Positions 17,868 through 33,004 of a DNA stretch of 64,000 nt are shown here, in pieces. Numbering within the stretch: the first letter of the stretch is position 1; every line of letters begins with the position of its first letter. The notes under the pieces were generated by a model. It was not told the DNA's origin, ran no database searches, and saw only the letters and a program-made list of their open reading frames with translations. This DNA is from Mesotaenium endlicherianum (taxonomy: Eukaryota > Streptophyta > Zygnematophyceae > Zygnematales > Mesotaeniaceae), in the NCBI GenBank assembly GCA_009602735.1, contig WELA01003305.1, positions 713,758 through 777,757 of the forward strand, in the 5' to 3' direction. A program made the position numbers and the translations under genes.

Positions 17868-19010
17868 TTGAGAGGACAGGTTGAAGGACCATGTTGCTGT
17901 ACATCGTCATCATGTTGTATTGTGCCTTGCATATCCTCAAAGGAAGTTAGTGTAAGCTTTATTTAGGTAGGCATTTCTACTTAGCATCTGCTCATTCAAA
18001 CTAGGAACTTGTGCCATGTCGTTCTCCCGTCAAATGAGAAAACTTTGAAATGATGTGATTTCAGTTGATATTTTAAGTTCATCCAATGGTAGTTGTCTAG
18101 TGTATTTGCCAGTCATTGTCTATGTGGAAGAGTTCCCAAATAATGATGTTTTATGGCACGCTGAAAATAAACTTGGGAGTATATCGTGTGTTAAATTCTG
18201 TGCAAGTAGATTTCTTGCTAGGCTTTTGAAACTCCTTATTTTGAAGGTTGTCTTGGTCTTCTATACGGATAAAGTGGAGGGTCATACTGCTATATAACAC
18301 GGTTAATTCCTTGTCTTCTACTCCTTATGTAGTTCAGATTCTCCTAGTAGTCTTCTGCTGGCCGCAGTGCTACTTGATCCTCATACCCCATCTTTTATTT
18401 TCAATCCCTCTTTTTTCCGATGGTTATGCAGTCCAAAATCTCTAAAAGTTTCCTACATATATAAGCTCCCATATACGCTTTGTTTCCTGGTGTATACGCA
18501 GAACATGTGGTCAGGCCCCTAGACACAGAGTATACTCTTGCACGAGGGAAATCCGGGGAAAACAAAAACGTTTGGAATGATGAATCGCAAGGTGGTCGGT
18601 GCCAGGGTCGCGCGGGGTGTTGTTGTTGGTTATGTCGTGGTCGTCAACTTGGCAAAAAATGGCAGACGTAGAAACATAATATTGCTTTCCCAAGTTCCCG
18701 AGGTGGGGTGGGGATTTGATAGCAGTACATGATGGCATGTGGGGACTTGATAGCATCTGCGTCTAACTCGAGTATGTGCTACAGGGAAAGACCCGCATAA
18801 TATTGTTACTTGCGGAGGTCCTTGCGTCAACCGTCGATATCGGTGAAGTCGATCCGTCCGTTTCAAACGTCACTTTTTTTCTGAGGGGAGCGGCAGGAAG
18901 CAGGCGGGTGCAAGGGATTAGGGTTGGGGTGAGCATGAGAGTGGCCCTTTTCGTGTAAGGTCATTCCTGTTGCTCTTCTTCTTCAAGCACAGGCGACAAA
19001 GCCGGCAGCC
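17868..19010. other. SCAMP 3' region and RPS18 upstream region
   Basis: No coding potential is recognised. The first few hundred bases are probably the SCAMP 3' UTR. The last 150 or so should contain the RPS18 promoter and 5' UTR, with a telo-box-like motif and a pyrimidine-rich stretch (CTTCTTCTTC in 18975-18986) close to the start codon. Confidence 0.45.
18918..18925. promoter_or_regulatory. Telo-box-like motif upstream of RPS18
   Basis: TTAGGGTT (reverse complement AACCCTAA) lies 86 bases before the RPS18 ATG. Telo boxes of this sequence are known in plant promoters of ribosomal protein genes, where they support expression in dividing cells. Assignment rests on motif and position only. 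An 8-mer can occur by chance. Confidence 0.45.
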
Positions 19011-20823
<1,813 letters not shown>

Positions 20824-23611
20824 ATTTCTCAATCTGGAGGTGTGTTCATTTCGGGCAAGGAACTAGTTCCACTTGAGCTGAGGCCTTCTTCCCTTTCCTT
20901 ACTGTTCAGTTCATGAAGGACACCAGATGTGATGTCTGCTGCCATGTGAACTTGGATGACCCTAAGTTGATATTTGAATATCTGCAATATTCTAAACTTC
21001 CACCATCCTCCCCATGCCCATAATTCCTGGCAAAAGGCTTTGCTTCCCGAGGGATACTTACCTTTATTAACATCCTTTCAAGTAGATGCTCACTCTGGTT
21101 CTGTAGTCATTGCTCTGCTGTCTGTTTCAAGATCCTATTTTGGGAGAAAGAGCATTAAGGTACTCAACTTGGGCGGGGTGAGGACCTTCATCCGGTCGAA
21201 CTTTTATGGCCTAAGCGTTTTGGGAAGAGGATACGGGACTTTACTCATTAATGAGGTTCTTTATCTAGACAGACAGGTTTGGGTTCCACTGTTTAGGCTT
21301 ACTTGCGAATACTGCTCTGGTGGTCGCCTGCATAGCAATAAGTTTTTGAACAGGTAAAGGTTACCTTGCAGTCGATGTCAGCAATGCACTCCATGTCATA
21401 TGGCAATATCGACACCCTCTGCACACATTTACCCTAAGTTCCTGGGAATTGAGATTAGTCATTAGTAATATTGCCGCTCACTGTTTGCACTATGCTGCAA
21501 CTGTGCAGGTACAGGTGTTCTGGATTTGATGATGATGTGCTGGACTCATTTGGCAGGCACTCTGTCCATCTTCTGGGGGTGGCATGGCTGTTAACGGCGC
21601 CCAATGCGAGTTCTGAAGTAAGCCTGGACTCTGGTCTTTGCTTGCACTTATATGGTTGTGCCAGCAGGGCGCGTTGTAGTAGAAAGTCAGTATTGGCTCA
21701 TGTACTTATTATAGAGGCATGGCCTCGGGCTTTCACTGCAAAAACACACGTGCTTACAATGGGTGAAGTGTTCACTACTTTTATTCTCGATGGACATGTC
21801 TGGTGGTGGGGGGTGTATCATTCTTGGTGGTATGAAAGAATACGCTGATTCAACGAATGGCGCCAACTTAAGCATCATAAATTGCAGGGATTACTATGTT
21901 CACGGTGTCAGACGTGTCACATCTGAACTGGGCATTTTTTGCCTTTAAATTCCGAAAGAATCAGCAGGGCAGGTGGAATCGCTTGCCAGTTTTGGTCTCT
22001 TGAAATGTGTATCGATCTTATATATATTTCGTAGGCTTGTGGAGCCTTTTTATTAAGGAATTGACTGGTCGATTTGAACCTTATCTCCGATATGGTTGTT
22101 GCCCAATAGTGGACAGCATTGCCATGAAGAGCATATTGTTGCCCACTTGTCCCATCCCACTTATTCAAGTTGGCATTAGTCTTTATTTGCTAATTGATTA
22201 GAGGTGTCTTCCAGGTTGCTGCTCCCTTTTAAAAGGTTGCTGCTCCCTCTCTGGCAGCCTTACCATTGCATAAGAACCTTCTACTATTGAAACACGAATT
22301 ATGGGCATACACCGTCAATGAAGTGTATGAATGCTATCAAGAGCATGGTAGCCAGCTATTGCACCAAATTATGATGATTCACAATCCTACATGCTTTTCT
22401 CCAAAGTCAATGGCACAAGTGGTACTCCTGAGAGGTACTTCAGAGTTTTTCGCCCAGTTAATTGTCCACAAAGTTGATGATGGTCCTGTCAATCTTGGGC
22501 TGACCATGTTTCACTTAAAACAGTTAAAGCCATTACTGAACCATAACTGCCTCTACTCTTGAAAGTGAGCTGTCACTTGATTGAGCCCAATAACATTTGA
22601 AGTAGTCAGCTTTGCTTCCCAAATAGAGGTTTCTGGGGTCGAAAACAAAATCTTTACAGTTTCAAACAATACTTAAAACGTGTACCACAAGCAGAGGTTA
22701 AGCAGTGCAGGTTGCTGAATTGAAGAAGCTCTTCAGTCTGACACAGTAAAACGGACTGCAAACTCGTCTACGTTAATGACCAACCGCAGCCTGAATCCTC
22801 TAGATTTGCCTCATGCTTATCCAGCACATAAGGTGCGGACATCCACTATATATGCTGCAGAATCATAACAAGCCATTACTGCATCAACGTCTTACATCAG
22901 CTGCATAGCACCAGACACCAGATCAATATATTTGTAAAATCACCAACTTTGACCCAGTAAGATGAATTGCAAGATAAACCTAAGATGAACACTAAGAAGA
23001 GTCGATGCTTGCAAAGTATGCAGGCAGATCTACAAATCGAAAAAGCATTGCAATTCCTACTGCACTCAGGGTTCACAGTACCCTGGCATGTGCACTTCAC
23101 AGCCATTTTGGATGTGGGACATCCTGGAATGCGAATTCGTGAGAGACCAATTTCCACTTACGCTCTGTATACTTCGTTACACATGCTAAACCTTACATAT
23201 TATATACAACTTACTTGAGCAAAGAATGTTTAATACTTCATATGTACAATTTTGATTGTCTTTGGGATCAAAGACAATAATTGATAGTCTATGGGAAAGA
23301 AAAACTAAGCTATTCTGGGTCAAAGATTGATACTGAATGTCGTTGTAGCGTAGAAAGGCTGATGGCAATTACTATAATATTTTCACATAGACAAGAACCC
23401 TTTCAGCTAGACTTGCATACCGAGAGGGTACTCGATGCTAAGACTGTTGCAGCTATATCTGCAATCTGCCAAAATGATACAGAAAATTCACGTCCACATC
23501 TAACCTCACAAGCAGCGATAGGATGTAGTCACTTCAGCTCTACAATAATCACATACATGAAATGTTGCCGAGTGAATGTCAATCTACAAAAGTATAGTGG
23601 CACCTTAGAAT
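20824..23611. other. Intergenic region between RPS18 and the convergent ATPase gene
   Basis: It contains the 3' ends of two convergent genes and about 2 kb with no recognisable protein. Open frames at 20974-21357 and 22266-22562 (+) have no family motif I can identify, and no splice chain joins them. No RNA gene is seen. Confidence 0.4.
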
Positions 23612-26600
23612 CTAACGAAGCCTCATACCTCGAGGCCCTCTCTTGGAGCCCCTCTTTCCAGGAGTTGGGGAGCTACTACCACAGCCAGAAAACTCCTCGT
23701 CAAAGTCTTCGCCAGGGAGTCGACGAATCGGGAAGCTCAGGCTCGAGGCAGAGAACTCGGCCATGGCATCCTTATCTGGCACATGCCCTGTACACATTGG
23801 TACGAGCTTGGTTAAGGTTTGCATCACGATCAGGAGCCTGGTGAACAGAGGAAGACGTGGCCAGAAATCTCTGTCCAAATTCAAGAATCACTTGCTAGAT
23901 GCAACGCACTTGCGGTACAATTGAGCTGCCTCAGAGTTACCACCAGTTACCCCTACAGAGAAGCAGTACTTTGGATAGAGAATAAATTGCAGCCCGGTAT
24001 TGCCGTCGTCATCACCTGCTGCTCTACTGTGATGGCCAACCATATCTGAAGTCTCGACAAGGATGCATCGTGACAAGTGTCACATCAGTGCAACCTCAAG
24101 ACTTTGGGTCGTTTAGGTCATTTAAATCAATCCTCGTAACAATCAGACGACAAACACACAGGAGAGAGAAGGCACGTACCGAGCTTAGTGGCCCAGCTGT
24201 AAGTGCGGTCGTTGTCGACGGCAGAGGAAGGGCTGAGACTGCCCGCGCCTCCATTCATCATGGACAGCGCGGAGGGGCCGCCTGCCGTTAAATCGAGGTC
24301 CTTCTCCAGGCGGCCGCTGCCACAGCTGTCGTACAGCTTGCGCTCAATAACGACATTGTACGTGTCGTCTCGGGTGCGCACCTGGCAGCCAACGGTACGA
24401 TGTTATCTCATGTCCACATAGAGGAGTGGACGGTAGAGCAAGGCTGGCAACCATACCTGCAAGATTTAAGTAGCAACAGTTGAGAATGGAGATGGAATGG
24501 CCTACAAGGAACCACAACAGTGCGCTTGACAACCACATGATATAAATTAACGAGGAAAAGATCGTGGCATTTCAAAATGGGGGTGGAAATAGGGTTGCAC
24601 ATGAAAGCATCTGCTGCAACAAGTTAATCTTATAACCAACCTCAGCTTATAAGACCAACATTACTACATGCGAAGAAAATATGAAGTCCGATATCAACTC
24701 ACACGTCCTCATCAATACAAACATTGAGCGCATGCTAGCGTGCAGACCTCCTTGCAGTTTAGTGTAATATATCTGCAGCTTAGGTACTAGATCATGGGCC
24801 CTCCACTTCGGCACCTCAATAAACAGGTCTGCCGTGAGCATTAGGGACATGGCGATGTACCTCAACATACGGCCTTTTGCCGTGTAGCAACGCGTCCACA
24901 CTTCTGTCAGTCTGCATGCAGCGGGTGAAAACCTCTACCATGTCAGGCTCTACACACAAAAACAACTTCACACTCATCACAGCTCACCTTGTAGCAGCAA
25001 AAGGCCAGAGTGAACTTTACAGAGAGATATAAACATGAGAGATTAAGTCCTGTTTGCTGTCTTTGGGACACACACGCAAGAGTCATGTTGATACCCATAA
25101 TCGAGCAAGCACAGAAATTAAGCAAAGCAGAACAGCAAGCAACGGATGGGGGCTGAGTTTACCGTGTGATCTGACTCCACAGCACAAACATCAGGTCGCA
25201 GTCACTACTGCAGCCTATGCCACCAGAGGTGTGCAACGTTCCAGACACCTACTTGAGCAAGTCAGAAGTACGTTGAGCATCCTAAAGCTAGAGCACAACG
25301 AGTCTGCAGCTGCAGCACCCGGATGAGCTGGCACACACCTGGTGAGCCACCCAGTAGCTGCGCTCCCTCATCTCCACCAGCAGAGGGAAAGTGGGCGGCG
25401 CCTTGCGCTCCAGCACACTCTTCTGGGTGCCACGTGCCCTGGCCTCGTCATCCCCCAGCGTCACAGTCTGAACGCCTCCCACCTGATAATACCACACAGG
25501 CACGAATGACACGTCAACTATGCTCACTTACACCTGTTCAAGTGATATGATCCAACTGCTCGATCAACTGACTTCTCCTGACTTCCCTCAGAACGGGACT
25601 TCCCGTCTTCCAACACATGGAATGAAGAGCCTACTCTGTTCTTGCTGCAACAAACTTTCCCTACTTCCCTACTTTCCCTGCTATCCCTGCTCCATCTCAA
25701 ACTTTCCCTGCTCCATCTCACACTCTCTCTCTCTCAGCTGCTCTTACGTCCGAGCACGTCCACTCGATCCGGGCTTACCAGGTCGCAGAGAGTGGGGTTC
25801 TTGATGAGATTCTCAAGCATCTGGCCGTGGGCAGTGCCGACAAGTGTCACCCCCCGCTCGGCGATGGTCCTGCAGGCCTGAGCTTCAGCCTCTGTGCCGA
25901 TCTCATCTACAATGACGACTTCAGGCATGTGGTTCTCCACAGCCTCCACCATGATCTTGTGCTGGAGGGCAGGGTCCGGAACTTGCATGCGCCTGGCACC
26001 TCCTATGGCGGGATGTGGAATGTCACCATCTCCGCCGATCTCATTACTTGTATCTACAATGACCTGATCACCAACCGCAGGGTACATGTTAGCATGTGTC
26101 GCAGTCATGTCTCCTCGCCGTGCATTGATGACGCATCTGTTCTGCGCGAGACACGAGGACCGGGTCTGCATTCTTGCGCACACTGCCAGCTTTGCCCATC
26201 ATTGCCGTTAAAAAGATTGCATCAGGGTAGGGTAAGAAGCTGAGCTGTGAGCGAGGCTGACGACCATGATATGAGAAGCAGTTGTCAAAGGTCGCACTCC
26301 TAGCACCCTCCTCCACGTGGGAGTGTGTGTCTATAAGCCAATACAGGACGCCCAAATTACTCCTCTACAGGACCACTGGGCTTATTTTGAGTTGGTAGTG
26401 AGATGCCCGCATGCGATCACGTACCACACGCTTGTGCATGTCGTCAGCAAGGACTCTGGCTATCTCCCGGATTACAGTAGTCTTCCCAACACCAGGCCTG
26501 CACGTATGACGACCCTACGAACAATGAGCCAGCTTGCACAACATTGGAAGATCCTTGATGCCCAGGTCACCAATTTTCACGTGAGGGAGACTGCTGCAGG

Positions 26601-28395
26601 CGCTATCTAGTTCATTGGATAAAAGTGACAAGTAGAAAGGACTTCACTGTGGAACTATTCTTCACACAGGAGATGTCTGGTACACTTTCAGTCGGCAAAA
26701 AAAGCAGCAAGTTGAACATGAAGCAGGACAGGATCGGCCACAAGAAACACACCTTCCCAAGAACAGGAGGCTCTGGCCGAGGTCGAGCACGTCTCTAATC
26801 ATATCTACATGGCCTGTGATTGCCCTCCCCACTCGGCACGTCAGGCCCACAATGTTACTCTTTCTGTTGCGAATCGCTGAGATGCGATGCAATGTTCCCT
26901 CTACACCAGCTCTATTGTCCCCTCCAAATTCGCCCAAAGCCTCCTGGGCTGCCTCCAAGTCTTCCCTGGAGATCTGCTTGGAGTAAACAGAAATGAGATT
27001 GAGATCAGAAAGTGGCAAGTGGAACAGGACTGAAAGAATCGAGACGCACACCTCCATAAATAGCATGAACGAGTTCCTTGTGCAACAAGGGTTGAAATAC
27101 GTGCACACTACAACTGTTGAAAGTTGTCCTGAGGGCGACAAGACCAGACTGTATTTGGCAAAGTTGGTTCTTAACTGTCTCTCAGAAGCATGCAGTGGAG
27201 GTCCTACTTGCAGATACAGAATATTTGCATGCCTCACCTCAGCATCCCGAAGATACTCCCCATCTCCATCACCCAAAAAGCGAGCTTCTGGTCTTCTTCC
27301 CAGGTCCAAAATCACCTGCAATACCAGTCACGTATCGAGTAGATACTTTAGAGCGTAGTTATCATGATAGAGAAAACAACTGCTACTCTGGTCTTATGCC
27401 CCACACGCATGATCCATCCAGTAAAACTTATGACCTTTCTTCCAAACTTCACCACTCCTCAAGGTTTGTCGATTGCCGTGTCACAATAGCTGACAAACCC
27501 TCTGGTGTTCTCACCTCCAGCAATTCTGATCGTCTTTCATGTCGCAAAAGCTTCTCCCTCATGTCTTTTGGCAAGCACTGCGCAAGATGTAAACAATTCA
27601 GAATCAGACATCCACTTGCCAGGACAAGGACGTGGCAGGAAGACAAGGTATTTGTGGAAAAAGTTTGATATAAGTGGTCCCAATTTACTAGACATCATAC
27701 TACGTGCTTTAAGCTTCTTCAAACCAATCTATTGGTATAGAAGGTAACACAGCCTAGATGTAACTAGTGAGCGGACCACTACGTGTGCCACTCGAAATAT
27801 TAATGAAGTCATATCCCAAAATATGTGGTCCTCCAAGTCCACTATGCATCTTCGCTGATAGTAGTGCACCACACTCACTTCAGGCCACTGCGGAGCTGTC
27901 ACTTTGCAGATTGTTGACCCTCACCTGCAGCAACTTGTCAAGGTCGTCACGCACGATGACTGGCCCTTCCTCGACACCATGACGTTCTCCAGTGCCACTA
28001 ACGAGAACCGGAGGCTGCTCTCCAACCTCTAGGAGGACAGTCTTTGGATGACGGACGGTAAGACCACTACCAACTTCGGTCTCATGTTCGCCTACTGTGT
28101 CTGATGTGGCAGAGCAAAAAAATCTCTTATTCCTAGCAATATTCACAGAAAGCTGCTGACCTTTGCAGAGCTTTCCGAGAGAAGATATTGAACCAAGTAA
28201 AGTGTGATGGGTTGTTCCTGAGATGTTAAGTCGGCAGATTGGCCCATTAAAGTTTGACTTTAATAGGGATGATTGCTGGGTTGCACTACTGCTGCAATCT
28301 AAAGTTTTCACAACCGAAAGGCGTGATTGTACAGTTGCCATGTTACCAATGGAGGAGTGTGCCATCCAAAGGCATGTTTGCAGACCTGTGGCCAT
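23612..28395 (-). CDS. Ycf45/SpoIIIAA-like AAA ATPase, probably plastid-targeted, 10 exons
   Basis: Minus-strand exons in coding order: 28395-27925, 27577-27515, 27315-27238, 26973-26753, 26497-26425, 26063-25779, 25482-25339, 24911-24861, 24381-24180, 23787-23612. They give one 587-residue frame with GT-AG introns. An in-frame TGA just upstream fixes the ATG at 28395. The first 100 or so residues are Ser/Thr/Arg-rich and poor in acids, like an organelle presequence. Conserved parts follow: [47 protein letters not shown], Walker [10 protein letters not shown] (277-285, Lys283), [19 protein letters not shown], Walker B VVIVDEIG (351-358), LVGTAHG, and [25 protein letters not shown]. This family is encoded as ycf45 in some algal plastid genomes and is nuclear in plants. 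Its cellular role is not settled. The C-terminal 140 residues ([14 protein letters not shown] onwards) are less conserved. A donor-like GTATGAG near the stop leaves a small chance of a further exon. Confidence 0.9.
25660..25736. repeat. Pyrimidine-rich low-complexity tract inside an ATPase intron
   Basis: Repeated CTTTCCCTGCT and CCATCTCA words end in a CT run on the plus strand. The tract lies in the intron between exons 25779-26063 and 25339-25482, where it reads as purine-rich RNA. No function is evident. Confidence 0.6.
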
Positions 28396-31213
28396 GATTC
28401 AAACAACTTCTTCTGAACCAACAATGCGTTCTTATAGGTGTCTTAAATTATGCAAGGCACTGCAGGACAGATCCCTCAACGTCAAGCGCCACAGTTCAGA
28501 TCGAGTGAGTCATCTATGAATCTACCTATCAAGAAGATAATGTCAACCATACGTTAATGTCTATGCTGCTAAAGGAACTTAGTGAACCAACTTCATGTAA
28601 TTTGAACTTTCATCTTACGCACAACTCCTCGTAATACTTTAAAGCTCACGCAAGGGAACGCGTGTGTAGCAGGGAAACTGGGGAAAGAATCAGAATATAC
28701 TCGGGCATGCTGGCAAAATGGATTATATCGTACTATAATATAGGCGCGAACGCAGGTGCCAGATGGAGCAACACGAGGAAAGTAGACCAAAACTTCGTTC
28801 CACACAGTGTGGAAAGCTGATGCAATAGATCGCGACGAAGGCGTGGACTCACACGAGATCCGCCTTCGTCTGTTCACCTCAGAACTTGATTATTGTGATT
28901 TTCGTGCAATTTCGTGTGTTCCTGGCGAATCAAAGTATATACGTCAGGGTCAGCGACTTTTAGAGTCAACCTGCATGAGATACAACGGAATTATCAACTG
29001 TTTCTCTCAGTTTCTCTTCTCTTACAGTAAAAGAAAATAGGTTTTCGTCACTAGCATGCAGTAAATTATACACGACATCATCGTTAAGGGTTTCTTATTG
29101 TGGAATTTTAACAGTGACTCAAGTCAAGTTAGCAGGAACGAGCAAGTGGCAGCAGGTGACGGGTATCCATCCTGAGCCATCCAAGCTGATCCAAGCAGCA
29201 GACCAGCAGCGACTGGAAGCGACCAGCAGCAATCACGAATAAGAACACGTGATTGGGACGCCAGCCTGAAAGCAATGACCAAAATCCAATAGCAAGTCTC
29301 CTTGACGCTCTCGACAGCCTCTGACTGCCATGTGGACTTTATCAAAAGAAGCAATTGAATTGCAGAAATTTGACCCCACTTCAAAAAGCCCTGTCGTACA
29401 CGTTCGTGCACAATGTGGCGGGCCTGCTTTTCAAAGTTTACCACGCAATGGCATGCGCTGTGCAAAATGATGCCCAAAAAGAAAAAAAAGCAAAGCAGTG
29501 CAAGGCGAGGTGGTGCAAAACTCAAAAAGTTAAAATACTGCTTCAAAGATGTGGATAAAAGTACAAAAAGAATTGAACGGTCGAACAAATGCTTTATAAT
29601 TTTGAAAAGGCTCCTTATTTTTATGGCCTCTAATAATTTGTGCTTTTGATGTCTAATCCTAATGCATTTGGGTTCCTTACGTTCGTTGCTTTCTTTGATA
29701 GTTTGCCTTTCTTCTTCTCCCAAATTTCTAAATTTTTTATTTTGGAAATTGTCATTATTTTATGTTGTAAATTGGAGCAATTTGTAAATAAAAATATTTG
29801 CCTCATTTTGTCGCCTCTTTGATATTTCACTCTATATGTATTGCGCGGTCAAGTAGCTTGATAGCAAGGCAGGTTGGCACTTTGATATTGCAATCATGTT
29901 GCTATTTTGGTCGGGCACGGCTTCAAAGTTTCTTTGAAATTTTTGCTATCTTTTTGTCGTCTATTTCATTTGTCACTCTAGATGCTCTGAGCAACCAAGT
30001 AGCTTGTTACACTCCAAATTTTTTCCCCTAGTTATGGGATTTGCACGTATTGGTCATTTGGCGGCGTATAACGCGGCATATTTCGTCGTATTTGCAAAAT
30101 ACGTATAATAGGCGGGTTAATAAATTGAGTAGATAGAGCCAAGTTGCTTCGCTCCGCTTTATTCGACTTAAACCACTTCAAAAAAAAAATCGCTTCAATA
30201 TTCATTCCGGGCACATACGGGTTCGTCAACTAAACCGGTGACGGCGGACAGACTCGGCCAAAAAGTCGCGTTTGCCATTTAACAAGATCGACAACTACTT
30301 GTGCCCCCGCTCACTAGATGCTCAGCAGATGGCTCCCAACCACTCCCGAGCACTCCCGACGCCACCCGACCAATCCTGACCACTCCCGTCAGTGCCCGTC
30401 AGCCACTTTTCGCTTAATCAGCGACGACTTGACGCGTTTTTGTTATTTGTTCGGTCAGTTTTTCAGAATCGACGTTTTTTGGCTTTCCACACGTGCGGTC
30501 AGTTTATATGTCGTTTTTTCAGCCGACACACGTATTTAGCTCGTAATACGGCAACGATCGACGTAATACGTGTGTACGACCGCGTATTACGTACACAACA
30601 AATACGTTTACCATAACTAGGTGTTTTTCTGGAGTTTTTTAGAGCAATTTGAGAGTAAATTTGCTTGACAGGGGCAAATCAGGATTTATCAAGCTCGGGA
30701 CGCTTGAATATACGATCACGCAATTCTGACGTTTCGTTTGATCCATTTGAGAGCTGCTCCGAGCTTGAGATGAGGGCGGTTCAAGCGATCACGTGCTCCT
30801 GTTTTTGAACGACTTTTGAAATAATATCAGAATGACTATATTTCAAGATTGTCATCCAGTCGCTCAAACTTTTTCTCCTTGACAAATTATCAAATTAATG
30901 ACATTGACGCGAACTTGAAATGAAGGAAATGATCCCCACCTTGCACATTATTCCACTAAGTCTCAAAGCTTGTAGTGAATTTATTTTCGACCGGCAAACA
31001 CTTTACTTACTTCAACAATCATACATTCTGGATTGTTCACATTCGACCCTCTAAATTTTGAGCTAATGTCCCACATAGAGGTCACCACCAATATTGCATA
31101 CCGTCTACGACTACCAACAGCCTATTCTACAATCTATTTCTGCAGTCACTCGCATCTTTACATCTTAAAACTTGTAACGAGTTTGATTGTGAATGATAAT
31201 GGGTGACTCAGCC
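28396..31213. other. AT-rich region without recognised gene; TACG-rich part at 30.05-30.62 kb
   Basis: The part next to 28395 should hold the ATPase promoter and 5' UTR. Further right the sequence is AT-rich. A 200-codon minus-strand frame (29124-29723) lacks recognisable motifs. From about 30050 to 30620, CGTATA, AATACG and TACGT words cluster, with short inverted runs such as CGCGTATTACGTACAC. The composition resembles the ends of the hAT-like element at 35.7-42.1 kb. It may be a decayed or non-autonomous DNA transposon. This is uncertain. Confidence 0.4.
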
Positions 31214-31710
31214 TGTAGTGAAACAGATAGATAAAAACCTTAGTAAAATAGATTACTTTATCTATTCAAGGCAAGGATCTTTGAACACAAGTGGTAGCTT
31301 CTCGAAAGAGAAATGGCCTCTTGAAAGTTAATATATTGTTGGAGTTTGGCAAGTACAAGAGTGATTCTAGAATGCCTTTCTATGTTCTAGCTCTTGTTTA
31401 TATACTTGCTACATAAGTCATTTCTAAGAAGGTGCATGTTGATGTGTTGGCACCCAACACATCCCAAAACTTGCCACCTCTTTCTAGAATAATGTACAAA
31501 TGTCCTATTGACCTAAAAATGGCATATTTAAATTTTGCCACATGGAGTTCTTCTAAGTCCATCCTCTAACTTCAAAAATGCCTTAGAAGATTCAAATGAC
31601 ATGGACCAAGTGACTAGAGTATCAATTCACACTCCACACAAAACTACTCTAAAATTATTCAAAAATAATAAATAAAAACAAACTAATATATTTTAACTCA
31701 TATCACTACA
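31214..31710 (-). repeat. LTR of the outer Gypsy element (3' LTR)
   Basis: It begins TGTAGTGA and ends TCACTACA, perfect inverted ends of the TG...CA type. A purine-rich stretch (GAGGAAGTGA read on the minus strand) lies directly inside it, as expected for a polypurine tract. A second copy, about 500 bp and clearly homologous, is at 48281-48783. Confidence 0.75.
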
Positions 31711-33004
31711 TCACTTCCTCGACAGAAAAAGCTACGTCTCGGCGCGTCAAGTCAGGTCTTACACATGTGGGGAAGACTAATCAAAGCCTTCAAGTGAGGT
31801 GCCACACATATAAAGAAGATTAGTCAAAGGGTGCAAGTAAGGTGCTACACATGTAAGGTAGACCAGGCAAGGTCGTCGGTGGTGTGAACTTATTGGCTAG
31901 CCTACTCCTCGATGATAAGGAAAATAATACAAGTCGGCCCAGAAGCTGCTACGATTTCTAAAATTTCATAACGTCTACGATATTGCTTCAAATCTAAAAC
32001 CTCCAATGCCAAACGGAGCGCGTTGGAGACATCTACCTAGTCATCAATTTGAGAGCATTCCAACTTTTGGAGTGTCGTTGAGAGCAAAGAGAGTAGGCAC
32101 TCCTCCGAATCTGTGCAGGAACTTTTGAAAATCATAAGTCCTTCTCTACTTCTTTAAACTCTGCAAACTTAATCTATAAATGGGCGCAATAATGTCTTCT
32201 ATACCAAATTTTTGAATTTCAGAGAATTCCAAGTTCAGGAGAGGGCACAATGTCAAAATAAAACCAGCATCCTGATTTGTGTTCAGAGTTTTTAATCTCT
32301 TTAACCACAGCTTTAAATTGAGCAAATCTAAACTCTAAAGAACCACTTACTCATGGGCTACAGCCAGGTAATATTTCAAGATTTAATATGCAGAGACCTA
32401 TCAGCAATAGCAATTTTAGTTTTTTGTCCAGGAACTGCGAGAAGTAAAGAGTGTCTAATGTCAAGTTTTCTTCTTTTTGGTTCTTGCAAGCTGCCTCCAA
32501 GGGGTCTTCTACTGCTTCTTGATGATGGCAAGCTGCCTCCCTGAAGTCTTCTGGCTTGTAAGAGAGAGACTTGGGGCTGGTCCAAGATGGGGGTTGGCGG
32601 CATGGAAGCGTTCCAGCTTTCTCTTAACTTTGTCAAGGTAGTGGGCCGCCACCCAAGTATTCTCAGAATCTGGATATCCTTTTCACTTGATCAAATATTG
32701 CTGTTGTCTCCTAAAATTTATCATAGCCAATATGTCTTCCACTTCATATTCCAAATGATCATCCACTACTGTTGGGGCTGGTGGGGTCGTCACTCGTCCT
32801 GCGAACTTTGTTGTCCAGTTGCACATATGGCTTGGAGAGGGAAGCGTGGAATACGGGATCAATGTACATAGTTTGGGGAAGTTCTAGCTTGAAAGCAACG
32901 GAGTTGACTTGCTGGATAATCTTGAAAGGTCCCAAATACTTGGGAGAGAAATTGCTGCCGGCAGGCCTGTTGTCCAAGAAAATGCTCTTGGATGATAGTA
33001 ACAC
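31711..33004 (-). mobile_element. Outer Gypsy: integrase C-terminus and chromodomain remnant
   Basis: Minus-strand coding remnant. Translation near 33004-32760 shows the Gypsy pattern KYLGPFKIIQQVNSVAFKLELP and DPVFHASLSKPYV. Next comes chromodomain-like sequence (EYEVEDILA, GYPDSENTWVAAHY) at about 32760-32640, then a basic Ser/Arg-rich tail to about 32376. The part from 31711 to about 32375 shows nothing recognisable. Broken fossil. Confidence 0.75.

Noticed and set aside
22266-22562. 98-codon frame (+) between RPS18 and the ATPase gene
   Set aside because: No family signature and no matching splice sites to extend it. Not enough to call a gene.
29124-29723. 200-codon open frame on the minus strand in the AT-rich region
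   Set aside because: No domain, no convincing splice context and AT-driven composition (long Phe/Leu/Lys stretches). Probably chance or transposon-derived.
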